Assembly: GCF_003330765.1 (NCBI RefSeq) | Contig: NZ_CP024902.1 | Location: 1,364,001 to 1,428,000, forward strand | Reading direction: 5' to 3' | Length of the DNA: 64,000 nt | Source of the DNA: Burkholderia pyrrocinia | Lineage (GTDB): Bacteria > Pseudomonadota > Gammaproteobacteria > Burkholderiales > Burkholderiaceae | Shown here: one piece after another, positions 1 through 8,696 of the stretch | Numbering within the stretch: the first letter of the stretch is position 1 | Layout of the letters: each line of letters begins with the position of its first letter | Notes under the pieces: model-generated | What the model was told of the DNA's origin: nothing | The model's database searches: none | What the model saw: the letters and a program-made list of their open reading frames with translations, nothing else | Translations under genes and position numbers: made by a program

Positions 1-131
1 CTCTGACCCCATCGTTCGGCGTCGCGCACGCCGGTATGACCCTGCTTGCATCGGCGCCGCCGATGAACCATGCTCGTTGACAGGCGCCGACGCGGGTTTC
101 GCGCATCCGGCGCAAGGGCAGGGAGCCGATC

Positions 132-776
132 GTGACCGAGTGTTTTGCCGATCGCGCCGATGCGGGTCGCCAGCTGGCCGACGCGTTGCGCAACTATGCG
201 GAGCGTAGCGATGTCGTCGTGCTCGCGTTGCCGCGCGGCGGCGTGCCCGTCGCGTATCCGGTCGCCTGCGCGCTGCGCGCGCCGCTCGACGTACTGGTCG
301 TGCGCAAGCTCGGCGTGCCGTACGATCCCGAGCTCGCGATGGGCGCGATCGCAACCGGCGGCGCGATTCATCTGCAGCGTGCCGTGATCCGCTCGATGGA
401 CGTGTCCGACGCGCAGCTCGCCGACGTGATCGCGCGCGAGACGGCCGAGCTGCATCGCCGCGAAGCGCTGTATCGCGGCTCTGCGCCGCCGCTGCCGGTC
501 GAGGGACGCATCGTGATCGTCGTCGACGACGGCGTCGCGACCGGCGCGTCGATGCGCGTCGCGCTCCAGGCGTTGCGCGAGCGTCATCCCGAGCGTGTCG
601 TGGCGGCAGCGCCGGTCGCGCCGGCGGGCGCGCGGCATGCGTTCGACGACCTGGCCGACGCGTTCGTCACGGTGTCGCAGCCACTGTCGTTCTTCGGGCT
701 CAGCCAGTTCTACGCGCGCTTCGAGCAGACGAGCGACGACGAGGTGCGCGCGTTGCTCGACGCGGCCCGTACCTGA
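132..776 (+). CDS. Phosphoribosyltransferase family protein
   Basis: A 214-residue type I phosphoribosyltransferase-fold protein. The PRPP-binding loop is visible around residues 127-141 (IVIVVDDGVATGAS, acidic pair followed by a T-G-x-S turn), and the N-terminal half has the LPRGGVPVA segment typical of stand-alone PRTases of this kind. Such proteins bind or transfer phosphoribosyl groups in the cytoplasm; the substrate cannot be told from sequence. The GTG start is chosen because GGGAG lies 7 nt upstream. The gene converges on phaZ with only 7 bp between the two stops. Bases 1-131 before it show no gene I can support. Confidence 0.8.
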   Translation: MTECFADRADAGRQLADALRNYAERSDVVVLALPRGGVPVAYPVACALRAPLDVLVVRKLGVPYDPELAMGAIATGGAIHLQRAVIRSMDVSDAQLADVIARETAELHRREALYRGSAPPLPVEGRIVIVVDDGVATGASMRVALQALRERHPERVVAAAPVAPAGARHAFDDLADAFVTVSQPLSFFGLSQFYARFEQTSDDEVRALLDAART

Positions 777-783
777 CGCGGCA

Positions 784-2001
784 TCACGTCCGCCTGATGC
801 GGCGCGGGCGCGAGCGGCCGGCCTCGGCCAGCGCGAAGACGCGCTGCAGCGCCGGATGGACGTTGCCGCGCCAGCGCGCACCTGTAAACAGCCCGTAGTG
901 ATCGCAATCGTCGATGTCGACGCGGTGGCGCTCGCCGGCCGAGAGGCCGCTGCACATGTCGAGCGCCGCATGCGTCTGGCCGGCGCCCGTGACCGCGTCG
1001 CATGCGCCTTCGACGGTCAGCAGCGCGACGCCGCGCAGCGTGGCCGGCTCGACGCGCCGGCCGCCCACGTCCCACGTGCCGTTCGCTAGACTCATGCGCT
1101 GGAACACGATGTCGACCGTGTCGAGGAAATATTCGGCCGGCATGTCGAGCAGCGCCGTGTATTCGAGCAGCGCCCGCCGCGCACCGGCGAGCCCGGCCAT
1201 GTCGAAGCGCGACGCGGCCAGCGCGTAAGACTCGATCAGCGACAGGAAGCGCTGCGGGTACATGAGCGCAATCTCGCCCTGCTGGAGATAGGTCGGGAAC
1301 ACCTGGCGGCCGTGCCCCGCGAAGCCGGGCGGCACGATGTCGATCAGGTGGCGGCGGTGCCAGCCGAGCGAATGGGCGGCTGCGGCGGTGCCGAGTGCGC
1401 TCGGATTCAGGCGCGCGTCGAGCGGGCCGCCGATCAGCGTGACGCTCGCGGGCGGCGCGAGGCCTCGCTTGGCGCGCAGCGCGAGCGCGCCGAGCGCAGG
1501 CACGGTCGCCTGGCACACGGCGACGACGTGCAGCGGCCGATCGTCGTGCGCGAGCCCATCGACGAAGCCGTCGAGCGTCGCGACATACTCGTCGAGGCCG
1601 AAGCGTCCCGACGCGAGCGGCACGTCGCGCGCATTGCGCCAGTCGGTCACGCAGACGTCGCCGTCGGCGAGCAGCGTCTCGACGGTTTCCCGCATCATCA
1701 CGGCCGCGTGCCCGGCGAGCGGCGCGCACAGCAGCACCGTGCGCCGCGCATCGGCGCGCGTGAACCGCCGCAGGTCGCAGAACGGCGTGCGCGCGGCGAC
1801 CCGCTCGCCGACGGCGGGCCGCCCGATGTCGAAGCGCGGCGGCCCAACCTGCGGCCCGAGCAACGGCTCGAACAGGTCGTCGTAGCACGACGATGCGGCG
1901 TGCGGCAGCGTTGCCGCGGGCCATGCTTCGAACGCGTGCCGCGTTGCCGCGCGCCAGGCGCGCATCCATTCCCGCTGCTGCTCGACGAGGGCATACCACA
2001 T
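784..2001 (-). CDS. phaZ: Intracellular polyhydroxybutyrate depolymerase
   Basis: A 405-residue alpha/beta hydrolase of the intracellular PHB depolymerase family, which mobilises storage polyester granules in the cytoplasm. The nucleophile motif is V-C-Q-A with Cys at about residue 163; known intracellular PhaZ enzymes use Cys in place of Ser here. The acid and base are probably the Asp in GACDAVTG (about 335) and the His in CDHYGLFTG (about 373). In-frame ATGs exist at 2046 and 2037, but MWYALVEQQ at 2001 fits the usual PhaZ N-terminus and has AAGG upstream. It diverges from the GST gene across about 180 bp. Confidence 0.85.
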   Translation of the reverse strand: MWYALVEQQREWMRAWRAATRHAFEAWPAATLPHAASSCYDDLFEPLLGPQVGPPRFDIGRPAVGERVAARTPFCDLRRFTRADARRTVLLCAPLAGHAAVMMRETVETLLADGDVCVTDWRNARDVPLASGRFGLDEYVATLDGFVDGLAHDDRPLHVVAVCQATVPALGALALRAKRGLAPPASVTLIGGPLDARLNPSALGTAAAAHSLGWHRRHLIDIVPPGFAGHGRQVFPTYLQQGEIALMYPQRFLSLIESYALAASRFDMAGLAGARRALLEYTALLDMPAEYFLDTVDIVFQRMSLANGTWDVGGRRVEPATLRGVALLTVEGACDAVTGAGQTHAALDMCSGLSAGERHRVDIDDCDHYGLFTGARWRGNVHPALQRVFALAEAGRSRPRRIRRT

Positions 2002-2181
2002 GGCGAACCTTGGGGCGGAAGGGGCGTGAACCTGCATTATGGTCACTGTGGCCGGGCAGCGGGAGCCCGGTGCGCTGCCGGCTGATGCGGATCAAGCGCC
2101 CTAGCGCCCTGGCACGCTAGGCGACGCCGCGCGACGCTGCTACAGTCGTCGGTCCCATTTCCCTTAAGCGGAGCGTTTGCG

Positions 2182-2811
2182 ATGAAGCTGATCGGCATGC
2201 TGGATTCCCCGTTCGTGCGCCGTGTCGCCATTTCGGCGAAGCTGCTCGACCTTCCGTTCGAACACGAGTCGATCTCGGTGTTCCGTCATTTCGAGCAGTT
2301 CAGGGCGGTCAACCCGGTCGTCAAGGCGCCGACGCTCGTGACCGACGACGGCGCGACGCTGATCGATTCGTCGCTGATCGTCGACTATCTCGATCACCGG
2401 GTCGCGCCCGAGCGGCGCCTGTTGCCCGACGCCGCCGATGCGCGGCTGCGCACGCTCGTGCCGGTCGGTTTCGCGCTGGCGGCTGCCGAGAAGACCGTGC
2501 AGGTGGTCTACGAGCAGGCGCTGCGTCCGGCCGACAAGCAGCACGCGCCGTGGATCGAGCGCGTGCTGAGCCAGCTCGAGGGCGCGTACGGCGAACTGGA
2601 GCCGCTCGTCGCGGCCGCGAATGGCTGGTTCGGCGGCGCGCGCCTGCTGCAGTCGGACGTGACGGTCGCGGTGGCGTGGCGCTTCACGCAGTTCATGGCG
2701 GCCGATTATCCGGTGCTCGCGCGGATCGATCCGGCCCGCTATCCGGCGCTCGCCGCGCATTCGGCGCGCGCGGAAGCGCTGCCGGCGTTCGTCGACACGC
2801 CGCTCGTCTAG
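2182..2811 (+). CDS. Glutathione S-transferase family protein
   Basis: A 209-residue GST. The N-terminal thioredoxin-like domain begins MKLIGMLDSPFVRR, has a Pro-containing strand (VKAPTLV, about residue 50) and the glutathione-contacting DSSLIVDYL helix at about 62-70. An all-helical C-terminal domain follows. A serine near the N-terminus (SPFVRR) is the likely catalytic side chain, as in bacterial nu/theta-like classes. GCGGAG precedes the ATG. It stands alone, so the substrate is unknown. Confidence 0.85.
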   Translation: MKLIGMLDSPFVRRVAISAKLLDLPFEHESISVFRHFEQFRAVNPVVKAPTLVTDDGATLIDSSLIVDYLDHRVAPERRLLPDAADARLRTLVPVGFALAAAEKTVQVVYEQALRPADKQHAPWIERVLSQLEGAYGELEPLVAAANGWFGGARLLQSDVTVAVAWRFTQFMAADYPVLARIDPARYPALAAHSARAEALPAFVDTPLV

Positions 2812-2984
2812 GCCCGGCGGCGGGGTGGCAGGCTGCCCCGCGCCGTTGCCCGCCGCCCGCTCGGCCCCGCCGGGCAAGCCGTGGCCGATTGTTCTCGGCG
2901 GCTGACAAGTGACTTCGCATTCGCGCTGTTTATCCGGAAGCGGCCGGTCCCTAGAATCCACTCCATCGAATCACGCATTGCCAG

Positions 2985-3191
2985 ATGGAGCCGATGATGA
3001 AAGCCCTGATCGAATCGAGCCTGTACCACCCGTCCGTGTTGTTGCCGCTTGCCGCGCTGACGCAGTTGATGGTCGAGCGCGATTTCAATCTCGGCCAGGT
3101 CGGGCTGATCGTCGCCGCACGCGGCGCGCAGGCGGCCGTGTCGCGTTCGCGCGCGCTGATCTTCTGCCGTCACGGCGAAGCGCACGCGTGA
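2985..3191 (+). CDS. Small hypothetical protein (68 aa)
   Basis: A short ORF with chromosome-like codon use and no domain I recognise. The strongest ribosome site, GGAG, lies inside the first codons and fits a start at ATG 2994 or 2997 (MMKALIESS or MKALIESS) better than 2985. It is followed by a plus-strand terminator at 3268-3292, which supports a real transcript. Its middle is hydrophobic (PSVLLPLAALTQL) but too short and broken for a sure membrane segment. Confidence 0.5.
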   Translation: MEPMMKALIESSLYHPSVLLPLAALTQLMVERDFNLGQVGLIVAARGAQAAVSRSRALIFCRHGEAHA

Positions 3192-3217
3192 AGGCGTCCG
3201 CGTCGAACGGATGAACC

Positions 3218-3250
3218 AAAAAAAGCCCGGCCGGCGCAAGCCGGTCGGGC
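3218..3250 (-). terminator. Rho-independent terminator for the MFS gene
   Basis: Reading the minus strand, a 10-bp GC-rich stem (GCCCGACCGG with a short loop, 3225-3250) is followed by seven T residues (3218-3224). It lies 55 bp past the stop of the minus-strand transporter gene. Confidence 0.75.
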
Positions 3251-3267
3251 GGATCGGGTTCGATCAG

Positions 3268-3292
3268 GCCCCGGCTTCGGCCGGGGCTTTTT
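3268..3292 (+). terminator. Rho-independent terminator
   Basis: An 8-bp stem GCCCCGGC/GCCGGGGC with a TTCG tetraloop is followed by TTTTT. It is oriented for plus-strand transcripts of the GST/small-ORF region and sits back to back with the minus-strand terminator at 3218-3250. Confidence 0.8.
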
Positions 3293-3304
3293 CATGGGCG
3301 ACGC

Positions 3305-4792
3305 TCAGGCGCGTGCGGTCGACACGGCGACGTACATCTCCGAGTCGTCGTCCTCGCGCAGCTGGCGCACGAGCTGGTGCGCTTCGCGGCGCGTCGCGAC
3401 GGCCGGCGGCGAGCCTTTGAGCGGCTGGCGCGCGGTTTCGGCGAGCGCGACGACCGACACGATGCCGATCACGGCGGCGCCCATCATGTAGTACGCGGGC
3501 ATCATCAGGTTGTGTGTCACGTCGACGAGCCACGCGGTCACGAGCGGCGTCGTGCCGCCGAACAGCGACACCGACACGTTGAAGCCGATCGCGAGCGCGC
3601 CATAGCGGATCTCGGTCGGGAACAGCGCCGGCAGCGCCGACGGCATCACGCCGGTGAAGCACGACAGCAGCACGCCGAGGATCAGCAGGCCGCCGAACAC
3701 CGACGCCGTGGTGCCCGCATGGATCAGCATCATCGACGGGATCGACAGTGCGAGCAGGCCGACACAGCCGGCGAGCATCACGGGCTTGCGGCCGACCTTG
3801 TCGGACAGGCGGCCCGCGGCGAGCGTCAGCGGCATCATCAGCACCATCACGATCAGCACCAGCACGAGGCTGTGCGATTCGTCGAAGTGCAGCGTCGACG
3901 ACATGAAGCTCGGCAGGTACGACAGCACCATGTAGTCGGTCACGTTGAAGATCAGCACGAGGCCGACGCACAGCAGCAGCGCACGCCAGTTGCGCATCAG
4001 CGTTTCGCGGAAGCGCGCCTTCGGCACGGCCTTGTCCTGCGCTTCGCGCTCTTCGGCCTGGCGCTTGAACGCGGGCGTTTCCTCGAGCTTCATCCGGATG
4101 TAGAGACCGATCAGGCCGAGCGGGCCGGCGATCAGGAACGGCACGCGCCAGCCCCACGACAGCAGCGCTTCGTGCGACAGCGACGCGGTGAGCAGCGCGA
4201 CGACGCCCGCACCCATCACGTAACCGATCAGCGTGCCGAATTCGAGGAAGCTGCCCATGAAGCCGCGGCGCTTGTCGGTCGAGAATTCGGCGATGAAGGT
4301 AGCTGCGCCGCCGTATTCGCCGCCGGTCGAGAAACCCTGCACGAGACGCGCGACGAGCAGCAGCACGGGCGCCATGATGCCGATCGACGTGTAGCTGGGG
4401 ATCAGGCCGATCGCGAACGTGCCGGCGGCCATCATGATCATCGTGGCGGCGAGCACGCGCTGGCGGCCGATGCGGTCGCCGAGCGGGCCGAACACCATGC
4501 CGCCGAGCGGGCGCACGAGGAACGCGGCCGCGAACGTGCCGAAGGTCGCGAGCAGCTGCGCGGACGGGCTGCTGGACGGGAAGAACACCTTGCCGAGCGT
4601 GACGGCGATGTAGCTGTACACGCCGAAGTCGAACCATTCCATCGCATTGCCGATGGCCATCGCGCTGACGGCGCGCTTGAGCAGGCTCTGGTCGACGACG
4701 GTAATGTCGTCCGCGCGGAGCGGGGCTTCGCCGGACGACGAAGCAGGGGAATAAGCAGCGGTCGGGCTGACGTGTGTTGCGGTCAAGGTCAT
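3305..4792 (-). CDS. proP: MFS transporter, ProP/metabolite:H+ symporter type
   Basis: A 495-residue major facilitator protein with 12 predicted membrane segments. Family hallmarks are NAMEWFDFGVY at the first helix, RPLGGMVFGPLGDRIGR between helices 2 and 3 (signature A), and RLVQGFSTGGEYGGA. These place it with ProP/KgtP-like proton symporters for betaines, proline or dicarboxylates; the substrate cannot be fixed. The ATG at 4792 is preferred over 4834 because AAAGGAG sits 5 nt before it. A hydrophilic tail of about 40 residues follows the last helix. It stands alone, with a terminator downstream. Confidence 0.85.
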   Translation of the reverse strand: MTLTATHVSPTAAYSPASSSGEAPLRADDITVVDQSLLKRAVSAMAIGNAMEWFDFGVYSYIAVTLGKVFFPSSSPSAQLLATFGTFAAAFLVRPLGGMVFGPLGDRIGRQRVLAATMIMMAAGTFAIGLIPSYTSIGIMAPVLLLVARLVQGFSTGGEYGGAATFIAEFSTDKRRGFMGSFLEFGTLIGYVMGAGVVALLTASLSHEALLSWGWRVPFLIAGPLGLIGLYIRMKLEETPAFKRQAEEREAQDKAVPKARFRETLMRNWRALLLCVGLVLIFNVTDYMVLSYLPSFMSSTLHFDESHSLVLVLIVMVLMMPLTLAAGRLSDKVGRKPVMLAGCVGLLALSIPSMMLIHAGTTASVFGGLLILGVLLSCFTGVMPSALPALFPTEIRYGALAIGFNVSVSLFGGTTPLVTAWLVDVTHNLMMPAYYMMGAAVIGIVSVVALAETARQPLKGSPPAVATRREAHQLVRQLREDDDSEMYVAVSTARA

Positions 4793-5186
4793 GCACTCCT
4801 TTGACTGCGCCGGAACGGGCGGGCCGTCCGACACGGTTTGCCGGCAAGCGCGGTGTCGTGCGCGGCGCGTCGGGGCAGGCCATTAAGCACTTACTGCGCA
4901 AGGCGCTGCAAGAGGCTGCAAGGGGCTGCTTCGACGCGGGCCCGATGGGCCGACGCGACAGTGCGCTCATGAAGGATGGGCCGCGTGATGCTGGCGGCAG
5001 ATGCCGGTGCGGACCGATAGTCCGGCGTTCCGGCAAGCGCCCCTGAGGGGCAACGAAACGAGAAAAGCGGGCCTGTCGGGCGGGCTTTCCTGTGGGTGCA
5101 ATTTCGGTCGAAGGGCCGGCCCGCAATGGGCGGGCGGACTTCTCTCGAAATCGAATAGACAGAGATTGAATGTTGAAACAGGCGAC

Positions 5187-5216
5187 ATGATAGCACGATG
5201 ACGGATGATCGTGCAA
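5187..5216 (-). promoter_or_regulatory. Candidate promoter with overlapping dyad
   Basis: On the minus strand, TTGCAC (5211-5216) and TATCAT (5187-5192) are separated by 18 bp. Their spacer holds a perfect 7-bp inverted repeat, GCACGAT (5193-5199) and ATCGTGC (5208-5214), which would suit a repressor. If used, the leader to the MFS start is about 390 nt. The rest of 4793-5334 shows no gene. Confidence 0.4.
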
Positions 5217-5271
5217 ATTGCCGGGAGGCGCCCGGCTGGCGGGGCGTCCGGCGGGGCCTGCTCGGGTATGA

Positions 5272-5667
<396 letters not shown>

Positions 5668-5694
5668 GCGCGGTTGCAGCGCGTGCCGCGTGCG

Positions 5695-6429
5695 TCAGGC
5701 CGTTTCCGCGGCGCCCGCGTCGGCCGACTGGCGCCACACGCATGCGCCCTTGACCGATTTGTCGAGTTCGTCGAGCTGCGTCTGGTGCGCGGCGAGTTCG
5801 TCGTCGCTCGCGGCCACCACGGGCAGGTCGAGCGCGGCGAGCGACACGCGCTGGCCGTTCGCCGCGCCGCCGTGGGCGCCCGCGTCGTCGAGCATGTCGA
5901 TCACGAGGCTGTCCTGGCCGCGCGTCATCGCGAGATACACCTCGGCGAGCAGCTCCGAGTCGAGCAGTGCGCCGTGCAGCGTGCGGTGCGCATTGCTGAT
6001 GCCGAAGCGGTCGCACAGCGCGTCGAGCGAGTTGCGCTTGCCCGGGAACATCTGCTTGGCCTGCACGAGCGTGTCGATCACGCCGCCGCACTGTTCGGTG
6101 AACGGCGGCAGGCCGAGCCGCGCGAATTCGGCGTCGAGAAAGCCAAGGTCGAACGGCGCGTTGTGGATAATCAGCTCGGCGTCCTTCACGAAGTCGCGGA
6201 TCTGGTCGGCGACTTCCGCGAATTTCGGCTTGTCGCTGAGGAATTCGGTCGTGAGGCCGTGCACCGCCAGCGCGCCCGGATCGCTGTCGCGCTCGGGGTT
6301 CACGTAGAAGTGCAGGTTGTTGCCGGTGAGCCGGCGGTTCAGCAGCTCGACGCAGCCGATTTCGATGAGGCGGTCGCCCGTGCGGGCGTTCAGGCCGGTG
6401 GTTTCGGTATCGAGAATGATCTGGCGCAT
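5695..6429 (-). CDS. dnaQ: DNA polymerase III epsilon subunit (3'-5' proofreading exonuclease)
   Basis: A 244-residue DEDDh exonuclease that proofreads for the replicative polymerase. Motif I is the DTETTG segment (Asp7, Glu9). Exo II is HNAPFDLGFLD, and Exo III is the HRTLHGALLDSELLAEVY stretch with catalytic His and Asp. The C-terminal roughly 60 residues should bind the alpha subunit. The long upstream frame is an artefact: MRQIILDTETTG at 6429 matches the family start. It follows rnhA in the same direction, the arrangement known from other proteobacteria, where dnaQ and rnhA are neighbours. Confidence 0.93.
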   Translation of the reverse strand: MRQIILDTETTGLNARTGDRLIEIGCVELLNRRLTGNNLHFYVNPERDSDPGALAVHGLTTEFLSDKPKFAEVADQIRDFVKDAELIIHNAPFDLGFLDAEFARLGLPPFTEQCGGVIDTLVQAKQMFPGKRNSLDALCDRFGISNAHRTLHGALLDSELLAEVYLAMTRGQDSLVIDMLDDAGAHGGAANGQRVSLAALDLPVVAASDDELAAHQTQLDELDKSVKGACVWRQSADAGAAETA

Positions 6430-6467
6430 GTCGGGAAAAACGAAGGAAACAGGGGGGTGGCCGGCGT

Positions 6468-6911
6468 TCAGGCCGTGAGCGATTCGACGCCGCGATTCGC
6501 GAGCGCGTCCGCGCGCTCGTTTTCGGGATGGCCCGCGTGGCCCTTGACCCAGCGCCACTCGACCTCGTGCTGCGCGACGAGCGCGTCGAGCCGCTTCCAG
6601 AGATCGGCGTTCTTCACGGGCGTCTTTGCCGCGGTGATCCAGCCTTTCTTCTTCCAGCCGTGGATCCACTCGCTGATGCCTTTCTGCACGTATTGCGAGT
6701 CGGTATGCACGATCACCTGGCACGGCCGCTTCAGCGCTTCGAGCGCGGCGATCACGCCCATCAGCTCCATGCGGTTGTTGGTCGTGTTGGGCTCGCCGCC
6801 GAACAGCTCCTTTTCCTGGTCGCCGTAGCGCATCAGTGCGCCCCAGCCGCCGGGGCCGGGGTTGCCCTTGCAGGCGCCGTCGGTATAGATGTCGATGGTA
6901 TCGGTTGTCAT
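6468..6911 (-). CDS. rnhA: Ribonuclease HI
   Basis: A 147-residue RNase HI, which cuts the RNA strand of RNA-DNA hybrids. All four carboxylates are visible: Asp11 ([16 protein letters not shown]), Glu51 (NRMELMG), Asp73 (VHTDSQYV) and Asp137 ([11 protein letters not shown]). The basic protrusion [17 protein letters not shown] is intact. Its ATG overlaps the stop of the methyltransferase gene (ATGA), so the two are translationally coupled. The longer in-frame extension upstream is spurious. Confidence 0.95.
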   Translation of the reverse strand: MTTDTIDIYTDGACKGNPGPGGWGALMRYGDQEKELFGGEPNTTNNRMELMGVIAALEALKRPCQVIVHTDSQYVQKGISEWIHGWKKKGWITAAKTPVKNADLWKRLDALVAQHEVEWRWVKGHAGHPENERADALANRGVESLTA

Positions 6912-7720
6912 GAATGTTCTTGGTGGGTAGTCGGGGAGGCCGCCGGCGTCAGGCCCGGCGCGAGCACGGGCTTCTTCATCTTGATCCGGCCGACGAGGCG
7001 CATGCCGCTCACGCGCTTGATGGCCGTCACCATGTAGACGGCGCCGAAGATCGGCCACCAGCGGTCGCCCGCGGCTTCCATGAAGCCATAGCGGGCCAGC
7101 CACTTGTCGGTGACGAGCGGCGGCCGGTAGCAGCCGAAACGGCCGCGTTCGAGGTCGAAGCCGAGCAGCTTGATCCAGTCCTTGAGCCGGATGAACGCGA
7201 TCTGGTCGCGCGTGGCCGGCACGAACGGGCGGTTTGCCATGCGCCCGAACGATTGCCGCATGCCCCACAGGCTGAGCGAATTGAAGCCGGTGATCACGAG
7301 CTGGCCTTCCGGCATCAGCACGCGCTCGGCCTCGCGCAGCAGGCGGTGCGGGTCGGACGTGAATTCGAGCGTGTGCGGCATCACGATCAGGTCGACGCTC
7401 TGCGACTCGAACGGCAGGTCGAGCAGGTCGCACCAGGTCGTGCTGCGATTGTCGGGCGCGTGCTCCGGCGCGCGCGCTTCGCGCGCCCACGGATACTGGT
7501 ACGGCGCGCTCGCGCCGCTCGCCGGATCGAGCACGAGGCCGCGATACGGCATGCGGTTCTCGCGCAGCGCGTCGAGCTGCGGCAGGCCGAGCTGCAGCGC
7601 GTGGAATCCGAACACATCGGACACGATCCGGTCGAGCTGCGCCTGCTCCCAGTCCAGCACGTAGCGGCCGGGAGGCGAGTCGGTCCAGGCGGGCCAGTCT
7701 ATAATTTGTCGATCAGACAT
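6908..7720 (-). CDS. SAM-dependent methyltransferase, class I
   Basis: A 270-residue protein with a methyltransferase type 11-like core: [19 protein letters not shown] (about residues 101-119) is the acidic strand-4 region, and [23 protein letters not shown] is the conserved helix and strand 5. The usual glycine-rich E/DxGxGxG motif I is degenerate ([10 protein letters not shown]). The target is unknown. It is the first gene of the methyltransferase-rnhA-dnaQ operon and diverges from gloB across only 18 bp, so the two promoters must overlap. Confidence 0.75.
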   Translation of the reverse strand: MSDRQIIDWPAWTDSPPGRYVLDWEQAQLDRIVSDVFGFHALQLGLPQLDALRENRMPYRGLVLDPASGASAPYQYPWAREARAPEHAPDNRSTTWCDLLDLPFESQSVDLIVMPHTLEFTSDPHRLLREAERVLMPEGQLVITGFNSLSLWGMRQSFGRMANRPFVPATRDQIAFIRLKDWIKLLGFDLERGRFGCYRPPLVTDKWLARYGFMEAAGDRWWPIFGAVYMVTAIKRVSGMRLVGRIKMKKPVLAPGLTPAASPTTHQEHS

Positions 7721-7738
7721 AACGATGATTGCGCGCCC

Positions 7739-8545
7739 ATGAACGAGCTGGAATACGTGCCGGTGCCGGCATTCGAAGACAACTATATCTGGCTCGTCTC
7801 GGACGGCCGCGATGCGATCGCCGTCGATCCGGGTGAAGCCGCCCCCGTGCGCCGGGTTCTTGCCGAACGAGGCTGGCGGTTGACCGCTATTTTACTCACG
7901 CACCACCACGCCGACCACGTCGGCGGTGTCGAGGCGCTGCGCGCTAGCCAACCGGCCGATGTTCCGCTCACCGTTTACGGCCCCGCGGCCGAGGCAATCG
8001 GCGTGGTCACGCGGCCGCTCGCGGGCGGCGATCGCGTGACGCTCGACGCGCCGGCCGTCGCGTTCGACGTGCTCGACGTGCCGGGTCATACGCGCGGCCA
8101 TATCGCCTATTTCCAGGCGGCCGGGCAAGGTGCCGCGACGCCGCACGTGTTCTGCGGCGACACGCTGTTCTCGTGCGGCTGCGGTCGCCTGTTCGAAGGC
8201 ACGCCCGCGCAGATGCTCGCGTCGCTCGACGCGCTCGCGGCCCTGCCGGGCGACACGCGTGTGCATTGCGCACACGAATACACGCTGTCGAACATCCGCT
8301 TCGCGCTCGCGTGCGAGCCCGGCAATGCGGCGCTCGCCGCGTGGCGCGACGACGCGCAGGCGCTGCGTGCGCGCGGCGTGCCGACGCTGCCGACGACGAT
8401 CGCGCACGAGCGCGCGGTGAACCCGTTCATGCGCGCGGACAGCGACGCGATCCGTGCGACGCTCGAGGCCGAGCTTCACGAAACGGTGCCCGATCGTCTG
8501 GCGGCGTTTACGTTGATGCGCGAGTGGAAAAACCGGTTCCGATGA
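7739..8545 (+). CDS. gloB: Hydroxyacylglutathione hydrolase (glyoxalase II)
   Basis: A 268-residue metallo-beta-lactamase-fold enzyme hydrolysing S-D-lactoylglutathione to lactate and glutathione, the second step of methylglyoxal detoxification. The binuclear metal motif THHHADH is at about residue 57, with further ligands in GHTRGHIAY, FCGDTLFSCGCGRLFEG and the HCAHEY segment. The C-terminal helical domain ends in the MREWKNRFR tail typical of GloB. The start follows from MNELEYVPVPAFEDNYIW, the usual N-terminus. Confidence 0.92.
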   Translation: MNELEYVPVPAFEDNYIWLVSDGRDAIAVDPGEAAPVRRVLAERGWRLTAILLTHHHADHVGGVEALRASQPADVPLTVYGPAAEAIGVVTRPLAGGDRVTLDAPAVAFDVLDVPGHTRGHIAYFQAAGQGAATPHVFCGDTLFSCGCGRLFEGTPAQMLASLDALAALPGDTRVHCAHEYTLSNIRFALACEPGNAALAAWRDDAQALRARGVPTLPTTIAHERAVNPFMRADSDAIRATLEAELHETVPDRLAAFTLMREWKNRFR

Positions 8546-8630
8546 TGATTTTCGGAGGACTCCAAAGCTCAAGCGGTGTCTGTAAAAATTGCTCCAAATG
8601 TAGGATTTCGCTGAGTTTTCGGTGTTTTTA

Positions 8631-8659
8631 TTGACGTGAAGCACGCACTTCCGTAGTAT
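8631..8659 (+). promoter_or_regulatory. Sigma-70-type promoter for mltD
   Basis: TTGACG (8631-8636), a 17-bp spacer, and TAGTAT (8654-8659) lie about 40 bp before the mltD start. The AT-rich stretch upstream (8581-8630) could act as an UP element. Confidence 0.65.
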
Positions 8660-8696
8660 CGCCTGCAATTTGCAGCCGTCGGAAGCCGAGATTTTC

